From Bugula neritina (taxonomy: Eukaryota > Bryozoa > Gymnolaemata > Cheilostomatida > Bugulidae), in NCBI GenBank assembly GCA_964035545.1, contig OZ037768.1:17955200-18019199 (forward strand): a DNA stretch of 64,000 bases. The letters are read 5' to 3'. This document shows, one piece after another, positions 56,401-64,000 of the stretch. Every line of letters starts with the position of its first letter. The stretch's first letter is position 1. The notes below the pieces were generated by a model. That model had not been told where the DNA came from and did no database searches. It was given only the letters and a program-made list of their open reading frames with translations. Both the position numbers and the translations under genes were made by a program.

Positions 56401-58055
56401 AGCGAAAGGTAAGAGAGACTGACAAATGACAACCCTTACCAACCTCAAGGAATTTTTTTAGCAGAGAGCTGCACAGAAATAATTTCTTTTTGCAGAGGCT
56501 AGCTCTGCCAGTGTGTCAGTCAAAGAAACTACGCCAGGAGCCAAAACAAGCTCTATCAACCACGATGCCTACTTAGCCACAAATGCTGCGCCCGCAGACA
56601 AAGAAGGAGTTGGTGAAGACTCGCCTTGTCACTTTATGGCTAACAAGGAGACACCCATAATGAAAAACCAAGAAAAGGCCGCTGACAACTCCGATGACAA
56701 TAAATCAAATTCAACAAAAACAGCAATCCCCAAGTTGAAGGTAAAAGGAGATGATGGTGAGATTGAGCTGAAAGTCTATAAGAGTATTCAAACTGTAAAA
56801 GAAGCTGTTAACGATATGGCCATCTTCAACAATAGCAGACTCAGTCCTAGAGCAATAGAACAAGATAAACAAGATTTAGTAGAAAATAACAAAGCATGCA
56901 CCTTTACATTGCCAATGAGCGCAGAAGAAGGAGAATTTGATGCCTCAGCAATTTATGAAAGTGTTGCCAAAAAAGATGAGCAAGATGAAGGAATGAAGAC
57001 TAGGGCTGACCTTGTTTCTTTAACATACTCCTTATTTGGTGCAAGAAGTAGTTCGGCTGATTTGATTGGCTCAGGGGTACCAAGACCTACTAACAATGAT
57101 CTACAAGCTGACCTAAATACTCAAAATGACAGATGGGAAACAACTTCTGAAGATTCTTTTGAGGTAATTAATATCTTAATATATAACTTATAAGCAATAT
57201 TCTATATATGGCAGATAAATTAGGTTAGTTATTCTGATTATCAAATTTTTTTGCAGATATTCTTGCTCTGTTAAACAATGAATATTTTGCATAGAAAACC
57301 CTCCTAATAATACTTTTTTTTACTACAATTGTAAGCTAAATTTATAAGTGCAAATTGTGTAGAAACTGTGTGGTATAAATAATGTTGTTACTCAAAAAAA
57401 GTATAACTCATATTTTTAACTTTTTAAAGGATAATGAGAAAGCTATCAGAACTGATTTTGAAAGTAGAAGACAACTCCAGCTCAGTCTGAGTTACAGTGA
57501 GACTGATGTATTCTGCTCTAGTATGGAAAGAGCTGGTGAGTAGAGAGTAGTTGTATACAGCTAAATATTGGCATCACTTGAAAGACAGTGAGCTGAGTAT
57601 CTGATAAAGGTAAATAAGAAAGGGAGAAAAATTGTTAACCAACCAAGAGTAGTAACAGAGAATTTCCAGTAGCTAAAATAAAAGCAATGGGCGGATGTGT
57701 CCATGTATCTACACATATTATAGCAAATTGTATGACCATGTTTTGAGCTCCAAATATGAATGAAACATTAACATATTACAATGTACACTATTTGAGACTG
57801 TTAGCATTTTATATAGATACATTTACATAATACATTATATAATTTATTATTGCTCGTTAGACTGAATGATTCATCGGCATTTGCTATTATTTATATACAG
57901 CTGTAGGTGGTGCTCGCTCTTCAAGAAAATCTCACATACCCAGAAGGGTTAGATCAGTTGGCCCTCTGCCACCTCTGCAGAGAAAGAGCTACTCCACCAC
58001 ACGGAGATCTCTAATTCCTGTACGTAGCTCTGTATCCAGATGCTTCAGTCAATAA
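53490..58055 (+). CDS. Predicted membrane protein with LC8-like motif ladder and SxIP motifs
   Basis: Ten exons: 53490-53559, 53857-53914, 54332-54372, 54685-54766, 55000-55169, 55544-55858, 56244-56408, 56496-57163, 57430-57535 and 57901-58055. All phases agree, giving 609 residues. I recognise no family. Residues 1-90 are partly hydrophobic (start MDFSVLLTHLF). About 91-104 (TLFFVIVALIMVAV) is a probable membrane segment followed by basic residues. Residues 158-246 form a 12-residue periodic array: Gln at 159, 171, 183, 195, 207, 219, 231 and then 245, mostly as TQT, IQT, SQT or PQT. This is the anchor of LC8 (DYNLL) ligands. The next ~300 residues are polar and probably disordered. The C-terminus is basic with two SxIP motifs, KSHIPRR (569-572) and RRSLIPV (595-598), as in EB1-binding proteins. 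I infer, without proof, a link between a membrane, dynein light chain and growing microtubule ends. AATAAA lies at 58347. Confidence 0.7.
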
Positions 58056-59033
58056 CAGCAACAACCTAGCATGTCTCTTCATTCAAATTGCCATACAAGT
58101 AGAAAAACTATATAAGCATTCAATTATAGTATAGTAGATATTATATTAGTTCATATAAATGTTAACTGCATGGAGACAGTATATGAAAAGTTGAAAACTC
58201 TTGAAGTTTCTAGTCATCAAATGTCTTAAATATGTTGCAATTTATTCTTTATGTAAAGTTAATATAATAGCAATTAAGAAGCATTGCTATGTTGCGTCAG
58301 CAATTTTTTTATCAAAGCCTGTTTGTTTTTACCTACATGTCCATAAATAAAACAAACTTGTGAATTTAAAATGCTATATGATGATGCATCAATATAATAA
58401 TATAATGTGCTTAACATTATATTAAACCTAGAAATGTTCAAGTTTATAATTTATCTTTAATCAGACAAGATATAATAATGAATTTGTATTCAAATGAGCT
58501 TTAGGGGCTTAAAATATGACATAATTTAAAGTAAGGAGAAGATAAAGACCAACCCAGATGTTGTATTTGATGTATGTATAACATATTATGTGTTATTTAT
58601 TTCATCAGCACAATAATAATATATTTGTATGGGCGTATCATTGCAAAAAGTGAAAGCTTGCAGCTGATAAATATAAAATAAATTATACGTTATAGCAAAA
58701 CATTAGGACTGGCAAACATAGAAGCTTAATTCCGTAGCTGTCTTGTATCAACCAACCAGAGTGAGTATGTGCAGGTACTAGGTTTAAGGAGTAATTCTAT
58801 ATATAATTTGCCAATAGCCATAGTAGTAGTTGGTGAATAAAAAAATACTGTAGTACATAGCTTGAAGATAAGTTAAATAAGTAAAATATATAAGATAAAA
58901 TAAAATAGAATATAGCAAGCAAAGCATAATTTTTATGCTTTTTATCAAGCAAATATGATCAAATTTGCAAAAGTACGTAATGCACTCAGTAACATACTAT
59001 AATATCCAGCTGCAGTTTTATTAAAAACAAGCT
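58056..59033. other. Convergent 3' region
   Basis: AT-rich DNA between the 53.5-58 kb gene and the oppositely transcribed sHSP gene. No gene seen. Confidence 0.6.
59017..59022 (-). terminator. Polyadenylation signal of the sHSP gene
   Basis: AATAAA on the minus strand, 11 bases after the sHSP stop codon. This is close, so the 3' UTR would be very short. Confidence 0.45.
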
Positions 59034-62000
59034 TTACCATTTTCTGGTTATGGGAAGGAAATGAACTGCCCCTGTAAGATTGTCTTCAATATTTGCTCTT
59101 ATGTGGAGGGTGTGTCCATCTTTTATGTAGCACCTCACACTTTCTGGTCTAACACTGCTTGGCAAGTCAAACATTTTAGTAAATTCATTGTGAGTTTTTC
59201 GACCACCCACTCTGGTTTCAACGTGCTTTCCATATACTTTGACTTTTCGGCCATCAACAGTAACAGTGATGTCTTCTGGCAAGTAGCCAGAAACGGGTAG
59301 AGTGAAATCCAACGAACTGTAGGCATCATTAGTAAGGGAGGCAGAGTTGGAAGCACTTCTGTGATTTTGAGAAGTAGGAACAGGATCACAGTTGTAGCTG
59401 GTCAAAGCATTGGAAGACATGGCATCAAATGGTGAGGCCATGAAACTATTGCTCTGTCCCTGTGCTGCCAAGTGATGGTCAGATGATGTTAAAGGTGGTG
59501 GCGAATATTGCCTTATAGGTAACTGTAGGAAGGAAAATATAAAAGTTATTACCATAAAATGACATAGATAAGTTTGACATAATCTTAAATGGCAAAGTAA
59601 TATACAAGCATATTTACACAGTACAGGCTATAGGTGTGCCACATCTGTAAAACTAGTGAATGATATCAATATTTAAGGATTCTAACTTTAATTGTTGTGA
59701 GAATAAGGCAAAGTTTTTATTTCAACTGTGTAATATATATGAATTTACTTATTTACTTTATTTTTTAATAGTGAAACATAATTTTTATTTCTTTTGAAAT
59801 ATAGCTATATAGACGAGTTTGTTTTTACACATACATATTTCCATATTTTTGAAAATGTATTGAAATGTGAGCTACAAAACAGGCTCTTGACCATTTCCTA
59901 TGTTTGCTATGAATACATATAGTGTTTAGCACCACTGGGCACTTATATTATACTAGATTGAGAACAGTTAAACTTAGATAATCCCCTATAAAATAGTTCT
60001 GTGTTAATGCTGTGTTAATTTGTCACGGTTTGGTTATTTCTGACCAAAACCTCTGCAAACAGCATATATAAATGTTTTTCTGTGATGTAGAATTGTCATG
60101 GTTACATTAGATACAACATATCTCTATCCTTGTTGCTATGGCACACAAATAATTGATTTCAAGAATTACAATGATGTTAACTAAGAACTTATAGTAAATG
60201 AAGTGTTGAAGCTGCATTCGAGTTACAGTCAGAAGTTAGAAAATTAGAAACTCATTATTATATATTTTAGGATGAGTTGGTGGGGTAAATCACAATTTAA
60301 TTGTAAAGCACTTGAGAGTGCACATTACACGCATTTATCATATAAATAAAGCTTAATGCATGTATATCTATGAATATAAAGAAGAAACTTTGCTTCCCAT
60401 TAAACTCATCAAGTGAAATTAAAAAGTTATCTATTGCTTGCATAACTGTGAAATTATTTTCCCAATACAAGCTCTAAAAATCAACTTCAGCTAATATGAT
60501 ACAATGAAGCACCACATATAGTGTAATTATATAATATATTATAAACATAATTATCAGTGACTGCCCTAACTCAAAGCTGGTCAAATTGTCCAATTTTAAA
60601 ATACAACTATAAGTCAATCATTAGAATTCCAATATTTGACCCTTGTTTCCTGCCATTGTCAAGAGTTGAAACATGAAACAAACGTTTGTGCAGTCGCCGC
60701 TATAATGGTAGACCTCAAATAAATTAATAGAATTTTCAAAGATAGATGTTAGGTAGACTTACTGGGTTATAGTGCGGAGGTTTGATAGGAGCCGTTATAC
60801 TGAGTATGCCATCTCGAGAAAACACAGATTTCATCATGTTGATCTGTATATCTGCAGGGAGGTCAACACTTCGAGTGAACTCTCGGTGAGACGTCGAGTT
60901 GCCAACTTTGTCTTCATGGGTAGCTGTTAATAACAACACATGTGTTTATCGAGAGAGAGAAACATTACAAATGTCAGCTACTATACAATACCATTGTCAT
61001 TGAGAAACATATGCATGCTATGAAATATTTATAATCTACAAGAACTCATAACTTGGTACACCTGGTATCTACAGCTAATCTCTAAGTACTTATAGGCTTA
61101 CATAACACACATGCCGATACAAATAAATTACTACACTATCTTTAGTCTCTATACTATTAATAATTTCTAGAAATTTCTAAGATTGGCGACATTTGTAATC
61201 AAAGAATTAGCTGACATGTTTTTAATAATTGAATTGTATAACTCTTTTGAAAATATTTAAAATTATTTATACTTTTAGTAAAACTTTTTTAAATTACAGT
61301 TTATATTTACCACTAATAATCAGTTTTCCATTTTTGGTTGTAAGACTAATGTCATCGGCTTTAAAATCTCTCATGTCAAACTGAACAGAAAATTCAGGTT
61401 TTCCCAGGGGATTCTACAACAATAACTACAGATTGTAAGAAAACAAAAATCACTTTGCATGTGGCAGACATCATATTTGAATGTGTAATCCTATTGTTGC
61501 AAGATATATTCTGTATTACTATATTATGCAGTAGCAACGCTGAAACACGTAATAAGCATGTAATAGTATCAATAAAGTAAATATTATATAATTTTTCATT
61601 ATATCAACTGTCAATAGTTTTATATATAATTGCCAGTACCTATAATATGTGGATAAGTTCAGCTTGACACAACATTATATTATTGAAGCTGCAAATGATA
61701 AACAAATTATATAAAGCTGTATATTGGAAGGGAATGTGGTTGAGGAATACAAATTATACAACATGTTGCAAGTGGGAAGAGAATATAGCAAATAAAAGAA
61801 GCTAATGAGTTATTGCTATGGAGCATAATGCAGGTTTTAAAGTGGACACGAATTGAATATAAGAGTACTTTACTCCTAAGAAATTGCCAAACTAATATAA
61901 CCACTGAACTGAAACTATAGTTCAATGAATATAACACTCATAAGCACTGGCACTAGCAAACCACACCTAACGTGTATAATATAGGCCTATGGACAGAATT

Positions 62001-64000
62001 CTTGTTGAAATCTGCTGTTAGGATGTTGCATGCTGCCGATTATAATCTGAGGAGACTAGGAGGCAGCAAAAGTGTCTTACAAATTTGTTATCTGATGTCT
62101 GCTGCCTGGTAAATATGCTAATGCTGCCAAGTTAGTGTACTGCCAATAGCAAAACCTATTTAGGTGTTAATGTTGCGTTGCAAATGTTATATGGGTAAAG
62201 TACGTGGAACCTAAGCTAAACTGATGACTCACAGTAGTAGAAACACAGTCTACATAATATGATCTTGTTGTTCGCATTGATTGCGATCTTCTCAGAGGTC
62301 TCTTTTTCTACGTTGGTAGAATTGTGAAAAGCACAATAAATACATCAATACGGACGGACAATAAGTAAAACAATGTGATACCTAAACCTAAGAGTTTTCT
62401 TGCTTATAATTATTCAGAATAAAAAATGTTGCCATAAATATTATTTGATACAATTATATATATGGGCTGCTGTAATCCTGTTTTGATATACCCAAACAGC
62501 ATGTCAACGAATGCCAGGGGATCGAATTAATTTCTAGTCCTACATTAATATAAGTTTTATATTTATGACAGCAAACAAAATAATGACCGAGTACAAAAAA
62601 ATAAAGCAGTAATGATAGCAGCAATTATAAAAACAGGAATGATTTCAATTAATTATAATAAGTATGTGAAATTGAAATATATTCAACGTTTACTCAACTC
62701 TAATTAAATGTTTCAACATAAAAAACTTGAGAACTTTCAACCGAATATTTGAAAGAAAAATAAATTACCTTTGCAACGGTTCTGTTGCTCTCAATAGAGC
62801 CTCCGAAGTCTGAATGGGGTAGAAATTTGAACATGTCCGTCTTTTTGCTCCTTAATCTGTTCTGCCAGTCAAGCCTGTGTATATCAAGCTCAGGGGTAGT
62901 GAGAGAGCCCAGGTGATCCTGATGGTCAAACCAGCGGTTCATATGAAAGTCATCAAAGGTGTCATCGTATATGTTCACAGGTATAAGCAGCTCATCATGT
63001 TCTTGGCTTCTAGGATACCCTACAAATTTATTAAATAAGTTAAACTGTTGCATTTATTAAGACATGTACCTTATACTCAGCCTAAAATGAATTATAAATA
63101 AATATTTGTTATGTTTATGTATTTGAGGTCAGGGTTATGCAATTGATAACTTTATGATAAAATAAGAAAGCAAGAAATAATATAATGTTGACAAGAAAGC
63201 TAAATAATAAAAAGAAGATAATGGCGCTCGATTGCGTCTCACTACGCTGCTCACTTACTGTCACCAATAGCACTTGTTTTAGTAGTAGTTTCTTCGGTTA
63301 TTGGCTGACCCGATCCAAATTTCCGAGTAGTCGTTGTCGTCATATTGCTGTTGTTAGAACTTCCACTTTGTAACGGTACTTCGTAATAAGGTTGAACATT
63401 GCCAAATCTTTCTTCTCTTACTCTAATTTTCAAAGGATCTTGAGCAGTCTCTCCGTCTTTGTAAGCTTTACCAGTCGTAATGTCTCTCTTGAGACTCTCA
63501 AAATCATCTTCATAGTTGGCTGGCGTGCGTCCAATACGTTTAAACTGTCTCTGAATGTTTTCAAGTTCTTGGACAGCCTGGGGATTCGTTTTTGTAGTGG
63601 TAGTAGTCACAACCTTTTTAACGGTTGAACCACTGCCAGTATTAGCGATTGGCTCCACGTGAAGAAGGGTTGGTCTTGGAGACGTTCCTCCACTATTAGA
63701 AGATTTAGAGCTATAAGAGTAGGTGCTCGACCCACAACCAGAGTCCAAGTTGGGTTTCAAAGCATTATCCATTTCTCTTTTCATTTTTTCCATTTCTGGA
63801 TCTATTGGAAATGCAGAGCCTGGACCAACACTTGTACTGGTGCGGGGTGTAGAGCTCGAACTGGTCGACTTGTAGCTGTAAGAATGGCTGCCTGCATCGT
63901 GACTTGGAACAGGTGCCCCCATCATAGCCTGCATCTTAGCATTTTGAAATTCAGCCTCATCAAGCAGCTCAGTGTGAGGCATTCTTGATCCGCCACGAGA
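59034..64000 (-). CDS. Small heat-shock protein with two alpha-crystallin domains (5' end outside window)
   Basis: Five exons are visible: 64000-63259 (open at the edge), 63020-62769, 61413-61311, 60923-60763 and 59522-59034, phases consistent, at least 582 residues. The visible N-terminal part is Ser/Thr-rich, with SHSYSYKSTSSSS and PEMEKMKREMD segments. The first alpha-crystallin domain is split over two exons (FSVQFDMRDFKADDISL, then KVGNSTSHREFTRSVDLP and GILSITAPI). The second is in the last exon (FTLPVSGYLPEDITVTVDG, THNEFTKMFDLP, LHIRANIE). Known role of the family: ATP-independent chaperones that hold unfolding proteins. Two such domains in one chain are known from lophotrochozoans, for example the p40-type proteins of flatworms, where the copies probably allow internal dimer-like pairing. 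Heat-shock elements, if any, lie outside the window. Confidence 0.88.
59523..60762. other. Intron of the sHSP gene
   Basis: 1.2 kb between the two alpha-crystallin-domain parts. AT-rich, no repeat or gene recognised. The next two long introns (61414-62768 and 63021-63258) also show nothing clear. Confidence 0.6.

Noticed and set aside
63659-63988. 109-codon plus-strand frame rich in Arg/Thr
   Set aside because: Antisense shadow of the sHSP Ser-rich exon.

Overview
The window looks like nuclear DNA of an invertebrate animal. It is AT-rich, its genes are split by GT-AG introns of roughly 50 to 2,000 bases, and it carries CR1/L2-type LINEs, a Gypsy LTR element, tRNA-derived SINEs and several MITE families. 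The best-recognised host genes are animal genes: ZFAND1, survivin (BIRC5) and a small heat-shock protein with two alpha-crystallin domains. The two-domain sHSP resembles those of lophotrochozoans such as flatworms, molluscs and annelids, so a spiralian source is my inference. The species cannot be named from the sequence.

Layout: 517-9990 (minus) is a 14-exon STAND/NB-ARC-like NTPase, here STAND-A. 10.8-18 kb is a repeat graveyard of LINE fragments, TAA/TAC microsatellites, foldback elements and a 1.29-kb TIR element. 19030-21906 (plus) is ZFAND1. 23059-24516 (plus) is a small secreted six-cysteine peptide gene with two possible 3' ends. 25387-34209 is a Gypsy retrotransposon (minus) with almost identical LTRs, holding a nested CR1-like LINE. 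About 34.4-38.8 kb is another LINE, itself interrupted by a MITE. 39659-48048 (plus) is STAND-B, a divergent paralogue of STAND-A with the same intron phases. 48804-51145 (minus) is a survivin homologue. 53490-58055 (plus) is a ten-exon gene of no recognised family. 59034-64000 (minus) is the sHSP gene, running off the right edge.

How the genes may relate: STAND-A and STAND-B form a head-to-head pair separated by about 30 kb of mostly transposon DNA. Both encode an N-terminal helical region, a Walker A/B NTPase core and a long helical C-terminal region, so they may act as sensors or signalling scaffolds. The 53.5-58 kb gene predicts a membrane-anchored protein with a 12-residue ladder of Q-centred LC8-like motifs and two basic SxIP motifs at its C-terminus. 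It is the most novel-looking protein here. ZFAND1 and the sHSP are both proteostasis genes, and survivin is a mitotic/apoptotic gene, but nothing shows that these neighbours are functionally linked.

All exon structures were derived by hand from splice signals and phase continuity, without transcript data.
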